64,000 nucleotides of DNA from Methylocystis sp. (GTDB taxonomy: Bacteria > Pseudomonadota > Alphaproteobacteria > Rhizobiales > Beijerinckiaceae). The DNA is taken from assembly GCA_022843405.1 (NCBI GenBank), contig JALHNQ010000014.1, positions 1-64,000 on the forward strand, given 5' to 3'. Below, in pieces: positions 36,696 through 45,965 of the stretch. Position 1 is the stretch's first letter; every line of letters starts with the position of its first letter. The notes below the pieces were generated by a model. That model saw only the letters and a program-made list of their open reading frames with translations. It had not been told where the DNA came from and did no database searches. The translations under genes were made by a program, and so were the position numbers.

Positions 36696-38063
36696 TCATT
36701 CCTTCGTTGCGACGAGCGCGGCGATCGCGCCATGCAAAAGACCTTCAGCCGCCCGCGCCGCGTCGATGCGCGCCCGCAGCGCGGCGCCGAAGTCCTTGGC
36801 CTCGTTCTGCGCCGCTTCGGGAAGCGCCGCGAACAGCGCGGCGGCGTGAGCAAGATCGCCATGCGCCAGCGCGGCGTCGATATGAACGACTTTGTCTTCG
36901 ACTGACTGAGCCTCTCCGGTCGGCGCGCCAGATGGACGAACGCGCACGAGCTTGCTCGCGCCCTTCATCAAATGCTGCGCGATATCCCCGGAGTCTCCAG
37001 CCTCGAGCGCGTGAATGCGCTTGGCGGCTGGCGCGAAGTCGGCTTTCAATTGCGCCGCGGTCGGCGCGCCCTTTTCGGCAAAGGGCGAAAGCGCCGCCAG
37101 CGCAGCGGGATCGGCGCCGAGCCGCGCCAGCGCCTTCGCCTCCACGGCATAGGGCCGACCCGCCTCGAGCTCGCGCTGTAGCGCATAGGCGATGACGACA
37201 AGGGCGGCAGGTCCGTCGGGCGTCTTGGCCGCGGAAGCTTCCGGCGCCGCGCGCGTTTCGTTTTTGGGCGACTCGAGCCGCCCGCGCAGCGCTTTCATTT
37301 CATCGCCGAGTTCGTCGATGCGGCCTTCGAGCGCTGTCAGTTGATCGCTGGCGGTGAGCGCGCCTCCCGGGCTGCTTCCGGCAGGCTCGGTCGCCGGGCG
37401 CGCTTTCGCCGCCGCTTCCGCGGCCGCCTGAGCGGCGTTGGCGGCCACCCCGGCCGCTTCAGCCGCGCGCAAGGCCCGCTGCGCCAATTCCTCGGCGACA
37501 TCGACGCGACTCTGCAAAGCCGCGACGGCCGCCTTCTGCGTTTCGACGGCGGCGTTCGCCACGGAATCTGGGCGCGGCTCGTTCGGCTTGGCCGCCGTTT
37601 CGACAGGTTTCGGCGGCGCGATTTGAGCAGGCTCAGGCGGCGCGGCAGGCGGAGCCTCAGGCGCGACCGCGGTCGTCTGCTCCGCTTCGGTGGGCTTTGC
37701 CGGCGCGGTTTGAGCGGGCTCGGGCGCAACCGCAGTCGTTTGCGATGGCGTTTTTTCGCTAAGTAGCGCGCCGAACTGGTTCTTCAGCTCGTCGAAGGCG
37801 CCGCTCGCCTGATCGACATAAGGCTCCGCATAATCGGCGACGGCCCTCAAACGCTCGTCCTTGTCCTTGAAGGCGATCGCCGCATAGAGAGCGGCGCCTG
37901 CGAGGACGGCGACAAGCAGCAGCGTCGACAACAGCGAGCCGAAAAAGGAGCGGCGCTTGCGTTGGACGGGCGGCGGCGGCGGTTCAGGCAGGAATTCCAC
38001 CGGCTCGACCGGCGCTTCCGAGAGTTCGATGCGGTTCGGTTCTTCGTCGTCCGGCGAGACCAT
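36696..38063 (-). CDS. Mitofilin (Mic60)-like inner-membrane protein
   Basis: The protein is 455 residues. One membrane segment lies at about 45-66 (LLSTLLLVAVLAGAALYAAIA), followed by a long low-complexity Ala/Pro/Glu/Thr region, a coiled coil (about 160-260) and a C-terminal mitofilin signature region (about 280-450) including SDNAxxxH-like KLVRVRPSG and EDKVVHIDAALAHGDLAHA. Alphaproteobacterial Mic60 homologues are known to bend membranes and shape intracytoplasmic membranes. The repeated PEPAQTAPAKPTEAEQTT-type segments in the linker look internally duplicated. Confidence 0.87.
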   Translation of the reverse strand: MVSPDDEEPNRIELSEAPVEPVEFLPEPPPPPVQRKRRSFFGSLLSTLLLVAVLAGAALYAAIAFKDKDERLRAVADYAEPYVDQASGAFDELKNQFGALLSEKTPSQTTAVAPEPAQTAPAKPTEAEQTTAVAPEAPPAAPPEPAQIAPPKPVETAAKPNEPRPDSVANAAVETQKAAVAALQSRVDVAEELAQRALRAAEAAGVAANAAQAAAEAAAKARPATEPAGSSPGGALTASDQLTALEGRIDELGDEMKALRGRLESPKNETRAAPEASAAKTPDGPAALVVIAYALQRELEAGRPYAVEAKALARLGADPAALAALSPFAEKGAPTAAQLKADFAPAAKRIHALEAGDSGDIAQHLMKGASKLVRVRPSGAPTGEAQSVEDKVVHIDAALAHGDLAHAAALFAALPEAAQNEAKDFGAALRARIDAARAAEGLLHGAIAALVATKE

Positions 38064-38131
38064 TGGCTAATCCTTGACTTCCCGGCCTCTTATAGTTGAT
38101 GCATCCGGCGCCCGCAAAACAGGCGACCGCG

Positions 38132-39001
38132 TCAGCCCGCCGCTTCGACAAGCTGCAATGTGCGCCGGGCGATGTCGAGATGCAGACGCTCGATCATTTT
38201 CCCGTCGATCTGCACGACGCCCTTATCGGCGTTGTCAGGCTCGTCGAATATGGCGATGATCCTTCGGGCGAAATCAACCTCTTCGGCGCTCGGCGCAAAA
38301 ATCTCGTTCACCGGCGCGATCTGACTTGGATGGATGAGCATCTTCCCGTCAAAGCCGAAGTCGCGGCCCTGCTCCGCCTCGCGCCGCAGACCATCAAGGT
38401 CATTGAAGTCATTGTAGATGCCGTCGATGATCTCGATGTTGTGGACCCGCGCCGCGAGCACGCCGGCCGAAAGCCACGAAAGCAGCGCCTGCCGGCCCCG
38501 CGTCAGTCGCGCGCGCGTCGATTTGGCGATGTCGTTGGGGCCAAGGATCAGAACTTCCAGGCGCGAGGCCGGATCGTCGGCGGCGCTGGCGATTTTTTCA
38601 ATGTCGAGCACCGCGCGCGGGGTCTCGATCATCGCCCATAGACGCGTCTTGCGCGGCGCGCCCGCGGCGACGATATCTGCGGCCGCCTTCAGGATCTCGT
38701 CGCGCGAATTGACCTTGGGAATGACGATGGCGTCCGGCCCGAACGGCGCGATCGCGGCGAGGTCTGGCCGATACCACTCTGAGCCGCGGGCGTTGACGCG
38801 CACGACAAGTTGGCGCGCGCCGTAGCCGCCCGCCGCCACCGCCGCCGAGACTTGCTCGCGGGCGGTCGCCTTGGCAGATTCCGCCACCCCGTCTTCGAGT
38901 TCGAACATCAGGACGTCGGCGGAAAGCGTCTTGCCTTTCTCCAGCGCTCGGGCGTTCGAGCCCGGCATGGCCAACACGCTGCGCTTCAGTCGCGAAAGCA
39001 T
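38132..39001 (-). CDS. HpcH/HpaI aldolase family CoA-ester lyase (CitE/Mcl-like)
   Basis: The protein is 289 residues, the size of CitE-like CoA-ester lyases. Motifs are the N-terminal RSVLAMPGSNARALEKG (CoA binding), ELEDGV (metal-binding Glu/Asp region), MIETPRAVLDIEKIA and the GPNDIAKSTR stretch. Relatives include malyl-CoA lyase, beta-methylmalyl-CoA lyase and malyl-CoA thioesterase; the substrate cannot be fixed from these motifs alone. In a methylotroph a serine-cycle or ethylmalonyl-CoA role would be attractive, but no neighbouring gene of those pathways is present. It diverges from the carbonic anhydrase gene. Confidence 0.87.
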   Translation of the reverse strand: MLSRLKRSVLAMPGSNARALEKGKTLSADVLMFELEDGVAESAKATAREQVSAAVAAGGYGARQLVVRVNARGSEWYRPDLAAIAPFGPDAIVIPKVNSRDEILKAAADIVAAGAPRKTRLWAMIETPRAVLDIEKIASAADDPASRLEVLILGPNDIAKSTRARLTRGRQALLSWLSAGVLAARVHNIEIIDGIYNDFNDLDGLRREAEQGRDFGFDGKMLIHPSQIAPVNEIFAPSAEEVDFARRIIAIFDEPDNADKGVVQIDGKMIERLHLDIARRTLQLVEAAG

Positions 39002-39115
39002 TCAAAACTCCAAAATAGAAACCGTTCGGCCTTCTCTTGACCCCGCCGCGTGATCTACACAATAACCGCGGGGTCCGCCATCCGCTCCGGGCAATGCGCA
39101 GGAAGGAAATGCTAT

Positions 39116-39832
39116 ATGGCCGATCACGAGCCGTCGCTCGGCGCGACCGGTCTGCCGGAAGCGCTCATAAAGGGGTACGAGTCCTTCATCAGCGGGCGTT
39201 TTCTCGCCGACCACGACCGATTTGAGGAACTGGCGATCAAGGGGCAGACGCCCCAAACGATGATCATCAGCTGCTGCGACTCGCGCGTCGCGCCCGAGGC
39301 GATTTTCAACGCTGGCCCCGGCGAGCTTTTCGTGCTGCGAAACGTCGCCGCGCTGGTGCCGCCCTATGAGCCGGACGATCATTATCACGGGGCGTCAGCG
39401 GCGCTCGAATACGCCGTCATGGCGTTGAAAGTTTCCGACATCGTCGTGCTCGGGCATGGCCAGTGCGGCGGCGTTAAAGCCTATGCGGAAATCGCCGCGA
39501 ACCCCGAGACACCGCGGCTGAGTCACAGCGACTTCATCGGCGATTGGATCAAAATGCTTGGCCCGGCGGCTGATCGCCTGGGCGTTCGGTCCAATCCCAA
39601 AGACCTGGCCTATGTGGAGCGCCTGGAGTTCGAGTCGGTGAAGCAGACGCTGTGCAACCTGCGCTCATTTCCCATGATCCAGGTGCTCGAACATCACCGA
39701 CATCTGCAGCTGCACGGCGCCTTGTTTCGAATCATGGACGGGCGATTGTTTTGGCTGGACGAATCGACCGGAGTCTTCAATCCCGTCTGCGAAGAGGCGC
39801 ACGCGGCCGCGTTCGCCGAGGCGCGCTTTTGA
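39116..39832 (+). CDS. Beta-class carbonic anhydrase
   Basis: The enzyme interconverts carbon dioxide and bicarbonate. From ATG at 39116 the protein has 238 residues. Zinc ligands and the catalytic dyad are seen in ISCCDSRVAPE (near residue 57) and LGHGQCGGVKAY (near residue 118), the standard CxD...HxxC pattern. GGAAGGAA lies before the start. An upstream in-frame start at 39050 is rejected for lack of homology. The stop overlaps the TTG start of the HAD gene by 4 bases. Confidence 0.94.
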   Translation: MADHEPSLGATGLPEALIKGYESFISGRFLADHDRFEELAIKGQTPQTMIISCCDSRVAPEAIFNAGPGELFVLRNVAALVPPYEPDDHYHGASAALEYAVMALKVSDIVVLGHGQCGGVKAYAEIAANPETPRLSHSDFIGDWIKMLGPAADRLGVRSNPKDLAYVERLEFESVKQTLCNLRSFPMIQVLEHHRHLQLHGALFRIMDGRLFWLDESTGVFNPVCEEAHAAAFAEARF

Positions 39833-40731
39833 CGCAGAGCCCATTCGACGAGAGCCGCGTTCCCTTCATTGCCGGTCTCCATGAGCTCGCCGACGGCTAT
39901 GACGCGATCCTGTGCGACGGCTGGGGCGTTCTGATCGACGGTCGGCGTCACTTCCCGGAAGCTGCGGAGGCCTTGCGGCGCTTCCGCGCTACGGGCGGGA
40001 CGGTCGTGCTGATCACCAACGCCTCGCGCCCCGACGACGAGGTCCGCCGCCAGCTCCTGGGCCTCGGTGTTCCGCAGGACTGTTTCGACGATCTGGCGTC
40101 GGCGGGGGAGCTCGCGCTGCGCGAAATCGTCGCGCGCGACGGGCAGGCGGTCTATCACCTGGGACCGGCGCGTGACGACGGTCTGTTCCGCGAGGCGGCG
40201 CGTCGCCTTGGCGCGCCGGTCATGCGCGTCGGACCGGAAGCCGCCGATTACGTCGTCTGCACCGGCCTCCTCAACGAGCGCAATGAAACGCCCGCGGATT
40301 ACGACGAACAGCTCGCGATTCTGAAGGCGCGCGACCTGACCATGCTATGCGCCAATCCCGATATCGTCGTCGCGATCGGCAATGATCTCATTTATTGCGC
40401 CGGCGCCCTGGCGGAGCGTTACGCGGCGATCGGCGGTCGCGTCCTGACCTTCGGCAAACCCCATGCGCCAATCTACGCCGCGGCCAGGGAACGGCTGCAA
40501 AAACTGCGCGGCGACATCGACAAATCGCGGATTTTGGCGATCGGCGACGGTGCCTTCACCGATCTCGCCGGCGCCGGCCGCGCCGGGGTCGACTGCCTCT
40601 TCATCATCCATGGGGTGCATCGCGAGGAGCTGCACGCGGAAGGCGGCGCGCTCGACGAAGCGGCGCTCGAATCGCTGTTCGCCCGCGCCGGCGCGCGTCC
40701 CAAGGCTTTGGCTCGCGAGCTTTTCTGGTAA
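39829..40731 (+). CDS. HAD-superfamily IIA phosphatase (TIGR01459 type)
   Basis: The protein is 300 residues. The nucleophile motif is ILCDGWGVLIDG near residue 27, followed by VLITNASRP (motif II), FGKPHAPIYAAA (motif III lysine) and ILAIGDGAFTDLAGA (motif IV acids). The CDGWGVL variant is the mark of a subfamily restricted mainly to Alphaproteobacteria; its substrate is unknown. The TTG start overlaps the carbonic anhydrase stop as TTGA and has GAGG seven bases upstream. Confidence 0.88.
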   Translation: MTQSPFDESRVPFIAGLHELADGYDAILCDGWGVLIDGRRHFPEAAEALRRFRATGGTVVLITNASRPDDEVRRQLLGLGVPQDCFDDLASAGELALREIVARDGQAVYHLGPARDDGLFREAARRLGAPVMRVGPEAADYVVCTGLLNERNETPADYDEQLAILKARDLTMLCANPDIVVAIGNDLIYCAGALAERYAAIGGRVLTFGKPHAPIYAAARERLQKLRGDIDKSRILAIGDGAFTDLAGAGRAGVDCLFIIHGVHREELHAEGGALDEAALESLFARAGARPKALARELFW

Positions 40732-40793
40732 AAGGGGCTGCGCGGGCCTCGTTCCTGCGGTTACGATCAGCCACGCAACTTTCCGGTGCTTCC

Positions 40794-41279
40794 ATGTCGA
40801 CGCCGTTCAAAATCTATTATTTCGAAGATCTGAGCGTCGGCATGCGCGAGACGCTGATGAAGGCGGTGATGGACGACGATGTGATCGCCTTCGCCGATCT
40901 TTCCGGCGACCGCAATCCGATTCATCTCTCCGATCACTTCGCGTCGAAGACGCGCTTCGGCGAGCGCATCGTGCACGGCCTCTATACGGCGTCTCTGATT
41001 TCGACGGTCATCGGCATGTATCTGCCCGGCCCCGGCGCCGTCTATCTGTCGCAGACCTTGAATTTTCGCGCCCCGGTGAAGATCGGCGACGTCATCACCG
41101 TCATCGTCGAGGTCGTCGAACTGATCGAGAAGGGCCGGCGCGCGAAGCTCAAATGCGAATGTCTCGTCGACGGCAAGGTCGTGCTCGACGGCGAGGCCTT
41201 CGTCATGGTGCCGAGCCGCGAACAGGTCATCCGCGCCGCAGCCCCAGCGCCCTTGGAGGAAAAGCCCGCCTCGGCTTGA
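40794..41279 (+). CDS. MaoC-like (R)-specific enoyl-CoA hydratase
   Basis: The protein is 161 residues with a single hot-dog fold. The catalytic pair is in FADLSGDRNPIHLSDHFA near residue 36 (Asp and His of the D-x5-H motif), followed by FGERIVHGLYTASLIS. Such hydratases form (R)-3-hydroxyacyl-CoA and often feed polyhydroxyalkanoate synthesis. No PHA gene lies next to it; the pathway is inference. The gene is 62 bases downstream of the HAD gene and 16 bases upstream of ribF, so the run 39116-42279 could be one transcript. Confidence 0.9.
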   Translation: MSTPFKIYYFEDLSVGMRETLMKAVMDDDVIAFADLSGDRNPIHLSDHFASKTRFGERIVHGLYTASLISTVIGMYLPGPGAVYLSQTLNFRAPVKIGDVITVIVEVVELIEKGRRAKLKCECLVDGKVVLDGEAFVMVPSREQVIRAAAPAPLEEKPASA

Positions 41280-41295
41280 ATTTCAGGCCCGCGCC

Positions 41296-42279
41296 TTGTC
41301 CGCACCCTTCATCGTCGCGCGCGACCCTCGGTCGCCCCCGCCTGGCCTGGAAGGCGCCGTCGCGGCGATCGGCAATTTCGACGGGTTGCACAGGGGCCAT
41401 CGCGGCGTCATCGCCCGCGCCCAGGCGCTCGCCGCACGACTCTCGCGGCCCTGCATTCTCCTGACCTTTGAGCCGCATCCGGCGGATGTCTTCGCCGGGC
41501 AAACCGTGATTTTCCGGCTCACGCCGCCCGACGCCAAAGCGGCGCAAGCGGCGCGGCTGGGGCTTGACGGCATGATCGTGCTCACCTTCGACAAGGCGTT
41601 CGCGCAAAGCCCGGCGCGAATCTTCACCGAGAAAATCCTGCACGAGCGCCTACGGCTGTCGGCCGTGGTCGCCGGCTATGATTTCCGTTTCGGCGCCGGC
41701 CGCGAGGGCGGACCGGAATTTTTGCGCGCGGAAGGCGAGCGTCTTGGCATGATCGTCGAAATCGTCGACCGCATCACCCAGGACGAAGAGGGCAGCCTCG
41801 AGGCCGTTTCCTCGACGGCGACGCGAGAAGCGCTCGAACGGGGCGATGCGGCGTTGGCCCGCCGCCTTCTCGGCCATCCCTATTTCATTCGCGGCGTGGT
41901 GCGGCACGGCGACAGGCGCGGGCGCGCGCTCGGCTTTCCCACCGCCAATATTGCGCTCGATCCCGCCAATCGGCTCAAGCACGGCATCTATGCCGTGACG
42001 ATTGAAATCGACGGAAGGATTCATCAGGGCGTCGCGAGCTTCGGCCGGCGGCCGACCTTTGACAATGGCGCGCCGCTCCTTGAAGTCTTCGTCTTCGATT
42101 TCGACGGCGATCTGTATGGCAGGGAGGTCGAGGTCGCCTTCTACGGCTTCATCCGGTCGGAAGCGAAATTCGACAGCGTCGAGGCGCTCGTCGAAAGAAT
42201 GCGCGTCGACGTGGACGAGGCGCGAAGACTATTGGCGGAGAGCGGCGCTCCGGGCCGAACCCCTGAACAGTTGCCATAA
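41296..42279 (+). CDS. ribF: Bifunctional riboflavin kinase/FAD synthetase RibF
   Basis: RibF turns riboflavin into FMN and then FAD. The protein is 327 residues. The adenylyltransferase half has GNFDGLHRGHRGVIARA near residue 27 and LTFEPHPADVF near 57. The kinase half has HPYFIRGVVRHGDRRGRALGFPTANI-type sequence near residue 197 and SFGRRPTFDNG near 250. The start is TTG at 41296, with weak spacing evidence; it gives the expected N terminus. No FMN riboswitch is seen upstream. Confidence 0.95.
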   Translation: MSAPFIVARDPRSPPPGLEGAVAAIGNFDGLHRGHRGVIARAQALAARLSRPCILLTFEPHPADVFAGQTVIFRLTPPDAKAAQAARLGLDGMIVLTFDKAFAQSPARIFTEKILHERLRLSAVVAGYDFRFGAGREGGPEFLRAEGERLGMIVEIVDRITQDEEGSLEAVSSTATREALERGDAALARRLLGHPYFIRGVVRHGDRRGRALGFPTANIALDPANRLKHGIYAVTIEIDGRIHQGVASFGRRPTFDNGAPLLEVFVFDFDGDLYGREVEVAFYGFIRSEAKFDSVEALVERMRVDVDEARRLLAESGAPGRTPEQLP

Positions 42280-42330
42280 TTTGCGCGCGATCTAGCTTGG
42301 AGACATCATCCTCGAAGGAGGGAAGGCGCC

Positions 42331-42603
42331 ATGATCGAAGAGCCCAAGGGACGGGTCGAAATCATCTTGCCGGGCGAGGAAACGGACGCCTCGCGGATTT
42401 GGGTCGCGACCGGCGCCGGCCGGGTCAAGGTCGTCAAGCTGTCGCCATGGCAGAGCCTGATCGTAACGGCGGCGTTGCTGCTGTTTCTGTTCATCGGCTT
42501 TACCCTACTTTCCGGGGCGTTTCTGGTGTTGCTGGTGATCGCCGTCGTGGCGGCCGGCTTCGCTTATCTGGCTGGCTTGCTGGGACTGAGACGCCCCCGT
42601 TGA
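42331..42603 (+). CDS. Small two-helix membrane protein, function unknown
   Basis: I do not recognise this 90-residue protein. Residues 1-40 are polar with the start MIEEPKGRVEIILPGEE. Two hydrophobic segments follow, about 44-63 and 65-84, ending in RRPR. It has an excellent GGAGGGAAGG ribosome-binding site and stands alone between ribF and ileS, so it is very likely expressed. The layout (short acidic tail, two helices, basic end) suggests a small inner-membrane protein. A longer frame at 42297-42701 on the same strand is a shadow. Confidence 0.75.
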   Translation: MIEEPKGRVEIILPGEETDASRIWVATGAGRVKVVKLSPWQSLIVTAALLLFLFIGFTLLSGAFLVLLVIAVVAAGFAYLAGLLGLRRPR

Positions 42604-42818
42604 TTCGCCTCTTTTCCGGTCAGGTTAGCGCTGCTAATGAGGAGCGGATGCGTTTCCTGACCGCCCGTCGAATTACCGGCCCGGCTCGCGCTTGGAGCTA
42701 AAGGCTCGCGCGAGGACCGGGTGCGGCGCGATTGGCGCTCTTCCTAGAAATCCTCTAATCAGCGCGGCGGCGGCTGAGGTTATGGCGCGCGGCGTCGCTT
42801 GAGGCGGTTTTCACGACA
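42604..42818. other. Gap upstream of ileS
   Basis: These 215 bases hold no convincing gene. No T-box-like leader or terminator hairpin was recognised, in keeping with an alphaproteobacterial ileS. The ileS promoter is presumably here. Confidence 0.5.
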
Positions 42819-45800
42819 ATGAACGACGACAGCCCAAAGGGGCCGGATTATTCGAAGAGCCTCTATCTGCCGGTCACGGATTTTCCCATGCGCGCCGGCC
42901 TGCCGCAGCGCGAGCCGGAATTCCTCAAGCGCTGGGAGACGATCGGCCTGGAGAAGAAAATGCGCGAGGCCGCCGCCGGCCGGCCGAAATTCACGCTGCA
43001 TGACGGGCCGCCCTACGCCAACGGCAATATTCATATCGGCCATGCGCTCAACAAGACCCTCAAAGACCTCGTGACGCGCAGCCAGCGGATGATGGGCAAG
43101 GATTGCGTCTATGTGCCGGGCTGGGACTGCCACGGCCTGCCGATCGAATGGAAGATCGAGGAAGAGAATTATCGGGCCAAAGGCAAGCAAAAGCCGGATT
43201 TCGCCCATCCCGAAGCGATGATCGCCTTCCGGCGCGAATGCCGCGCCTATGCCGAACATTGGCTTGACGTTCAGCGCGAGGAGTTCAAGCGTTTGGGCGT
43301 TGCCGGCGCATGGGACCATCCCTATTCGACCATGGCCTATCCCGCGGAAGCGACGATCGCCCGCGAAATCATGAAATTCGCGGCCAATGGCCTGCTCTAT
43401 CGCGGCTCGAAGCCGGTGATGTGGAGCGTCGTCGAGAAGACCGCGCTCGCGGAAGCCGAAGTCGAATATGAGGATTATACCAGCGACCAGGTATGGGTGG
43501 CGTTTCCGATTCCGCGCGGCGCAGAGGGCGAGCTAAGCGACGCGCGAGTCGTCATCTGGACGACGACGCCCTGGACGCTTCCCGGCAATCGCGCGATCTC
43601 CTTCTCGTCGAAGATCGACTACGGACTCTATCGCGTCACCCATGCGCCGGAGAGGAACTGGGCGCTGCCCGGCGCAACCTTCGTCATCGCCGACAAGCTC
43701 GCGAGCGACGCGTTCAAGTCGGCGAAGGTCGATGGTTATGAGCGGCTTCACGACGTGCCCGCCGCAATGCTTAGCGAATTGATCTGCGCGCATCCGCTTG
43801 CGCATCTTGGCTACGACTTCGACGTGCCGCTCTTCGACGGCGAGCATGTCACCGACGACACGGGCACCGGCTTTGTGCATACGGCCCCGGGACACGGCCG
43901 CGAGGACTTCGACATCTGGATGGCGCATGCGCGCGTGTTGCAGGCGCGCAGCATCGATTCGCGCATTCCCTATACGGTCGACGAGGACGGCTTCTATACG
44001 AAGGACGCGCCGGGCTTCGAAAGCAAGCGCGTCATCACCGACAAGGGCGAGAAGGGCGACGCCAATGAGGCGGTCATCGCCGCGCTCGTTCAGGCCGGCA
44101 ATCTGATCGCGCGCGGAAAATTGAAGCATCAATATCCGCATTCATGGCGCTCGAAGAAGCCGGTAATTTTCCGCAACACGCCGCAATGGTTCATCGCGAT
44201 GGATAAGCCTTTCGGCGCGCCCTACCTCCCCCTCGCGGGGAGGTCGGCCGCCGAAGGCGGCCGGGTGGGGGGGCAAGCTGCCTCACCCCACCCCGCATCG
44301 CTTCGCGATGCGACCCTCCCCATCAAGGGGAGGGATAGCGCATCCTTCGAGACGCGTGCTTCACACGCTCCTCAGGATGAGGTTCGTGGAAATCAATCGA
44401 CTCTCCGCGACATTGCGCTTGAAGAGATCGCGCGCACGACATGGACGCCCGCTGCGGGAGAGAACCGCATCCGCGGGATGATTCAAAATCGTCCCGACTG
44501 GGTGGTGTCGCGCCAGCGCGCCTGGGGCGTGCCGATCGCGGTATTCGTCAAGAAGGGCACGCATGAGCCGCTTGTCGACGCGCGCGTCAACGCCCGCATT
44601 ATCGAGGCGTTCGAGAAGGAGGGCGCAGACGCCTGGTATGAAGCGAACGCCGCCGAGCGCTTTCTGTCGCCCGATTACAATGCGGAGGATTACGAGAAAA
44701 TCGCCGACGTTCTCGACGTATGGTTCGATTCAGGCTCGACCCACGCCTTCACGCTCGAAGACCCCGTTCATTTCCCGATGCTCGCCGGCATCCGCCGCAA
44801 GCGCGACGGCGGCGAAGACGAGATCATGTATCTCGAAGGCTCCGATCAGCATCGCGGCTGGTTCCATTCCTCGCTGCTCGAAAGCTGCGGCACGCGTGGC
44901 CGCGCGCCCTACGACGCCGTGCTGACCCATGGCTTCGTGCTCGACGAGCGGGGACGCAAAATGTCGAAGTCGCTCGGCAATGTCGTCGCGCCGCAAAAAA
45001 TCATCGCCGATTCCGGCGCCGACATCATGCGGCTGTGGGTCGCGGCGTCGGATTACGCCGACGATCTGCGCGTCGGGCCGGAAATCCTGAAAACCTTCGT
45101 CGAGCTTTATCGCAAGTTGCGCAACACGCTGCGCTGGATGATCGGCGCGCTCGCGCATTATCAGCCAAATGACGATTCGGCGATGCGCGAAGCCGGAGAG
45201 CTCGAACGCCTCATGCTGCATCGTCTGCATCAGCTCGACGAGTCGATCCGCACGTGCTATGCGGCATACGACTATAAGCGCGTCGTCGCGCTGCTTACGC
45301 ATTTCATGACGAGCGAGCTTTCAGCCTTCTATTTCGACGTCCGCAAGGACGCGCTCTATTGCGATCCGCCGTCGAGCGTCAAACGCAAGGCGGCGCTTGC
45401 GACCATTGACCGGATCTTCCGCAGCGTCACGGCGTGGCTCGCGCCGATTCTCGTCTTCACCGCGGAGGAGGCGTGGCTCGCGCGCTATCCGGACGCGCTC
45501 TCCGTGCATCTGGAGCATTTTCCCGCCATTCCCGACGCCTGGCGCGATGATGCGCTCGCGGCGAAATGGGAGAAGATTCGTAAAATCCGCACGGTCGTCA
45601 CCGGCGCGCTTGAAATCGAGCGCGCGCAAAAGCGCATCGGCTCTTCGTTGGAGGCGGCGCCGATCGTTTACGTCGCCGACGACTCGTTGCGCGCAGCTTT
45701 GGAGGGCGTCGATTTCGCCGAAATCTGCATCGCGTCCGACATTCATATTGCGTCGGGAGAAGGCCCGTCGGACGCCTTTCGCCTGCCGGAAGCGCCAGGC

Positions 45801-45965
45801 GTCGCGGTGGTTCCGCAACGCGCGCCGGGCGTCAAATGCGCGCGCTCGTGGAAATATTTCGATCCTGCGACGGCGGATTCGGATTATCCCGACGTGACGC
45901 CGCGCGACGCGCTGGCGTTGCGTGAACTTGTCGCGCTGGGGCGCTGGAGCGGGGCAGGTTCTTAA
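42819..45965 (+). CDS. ileS: Isoleucyl-tRNA synthetase with an in-frame repeat insertion
   Basis: IleRS charges tRNA-Ile. The protein is 1048 residues, about 60 longer than alphaproteobacterial relatives. Landmarks are [11 protein letters not shown] (class I HIGH) near residue 70, the CP1 editing domain with [17 protein letters not shown], the return to the core at TPQWFIAMD near 460, [18 protein letters not shown]-type sequence near 550, and KMSKSLGN near 716. Residues 467-526, encoded by 44217-44396, are foreign: they translate two palindromic repeat elements and interrupt the loop between [13 protein letters not shown] and [11 protein letters not shown]. The insert is exactly in frame and has no stop. 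The C-terminal zinc site is degenerate (only KCARSWKYF remains), as in other Alphaproteobacteria. Confidence 0.96.
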   Translation: MNDDSPKGPDYSKSLYLPVTDFPMRAGLPQREPEFLKRWETIGLEKKMREAAAGRPKFTLHDGPPYANGNIHIGHALNKTLKDLVTRSQRMMGKDCVYVPGWDCHGLPIEWKIEEENYRAKGKQKPDFAHPEAMIAFRRECRAYAEHWLDVQREEFKRLGVAGAWDHPYSTMAYPAEATIAREIMKFAANGLLYRGSKPVMWSVVEKTALAEAEVEYEDYTSDQVWVAFPIPRGAEGELSDARVVIWTTTPWTLPGNRAISFSSKIDYGLYRVTHAPERNWALPGATFVIADKLASDAFKSAKVDGYERLHDVPAAMLSELICAHPLAHLGYDFDVPLFDGEHVTDDTGTGFVHTAPGHGREDFDIWMAHARVLQARSIDSRIPYTVDEDGFYTKDAPGFESKRVITDKGEKGDANEAVIAALVQAGNLIARGKLKHQYPHSWRSKKPVIFRNTPQWFIAMDKPFGAPYLPLAGRSAAEGGRVGGQAASPHPASLRDATLPIKGRDSASFETRASHAPQDEVRGNQSTLRDIALEEIARTTWTPAAGENRIRGMIQNRPDWVVSRQRAWGVPIAVFVKKGTHEPLVDARVNARIIEAFEKEGADAWYEANAAERFLSPDYNAEDYEKIADVLDVWFDSGSTHAFTLEDPVHFPMLAGIRRKRDGGEDEIMYLEGSDQHRGWFHSSLLESCGTRGRAPYDAVLTHGFVLDERGRKMSKSLGNVVAPQKIIADSGADIMRLWVAASDYADDLRVGPEILKTFVELYRKLRNTLRWMIGALAHYQPNDDSAMREAGELERLMLHRLHQLDESIRTCYAAYDYKRVVALLTHFMTSELSAFYFDVRKDALYCDPPSSVKRKAALATIDRIFRSVTAWLAPILVFTAEEAWLARYPDALSVHLEHFPAIPDAWRDDALAAKWEKIRKIRTVVTGALEIERAQKRIGSSLEAAPIVYVADDSLRAALEGVDFAEICIASDIHIASGEGPSDAFRLPEAPGVAVVPQRAPGVKCARSWKYFDPATADSDYPDVTPRDALALRELVALGRWSGAGS
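44224..44334. repeat. GC-rich multi-palindromic repeat inside ileS
   Basis: Four stems follow each other: CCTCCCC/GGGGAGG (44225-44243), CGGCCGCC-GAA-GGCGGCCG (44245-44263), GCATCGC-TTC-GCGATGC (44295-44311) and CCCTCCCC-ATCAA-GGGGAGGG (44314-44334). All arms pair perfectly. The layout, with CCTCCCC at one end and GGGGAGGG at the other, is typical of a dispersed intergenic repeat, yet here it is translated as part of IleRS. Confidence 0.85.
44341..44382. repeat. Dispersed palindromic repeat (family B) inside ileS
   Basis: This 42-base element begins CATCCTTCGAGAC and ends TCCTCAGGATGAGG, with an inner stem GCGTG (44354-44358) and CACGC (44364-44368). It is the same family as the two elements at 53311-53354 and 53379-53423, with a different inner stem. 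It is translated within the ileS insertion. Confidence 0.85.

Noticed and set aside
42297-42701. 134-codon plus-strand frame overlapping the small membrane protein gene
   Set aside because: It is out of frame with the gene at 42331, which has the better ribosome-binding site and a sensible membrane-protein sequence.
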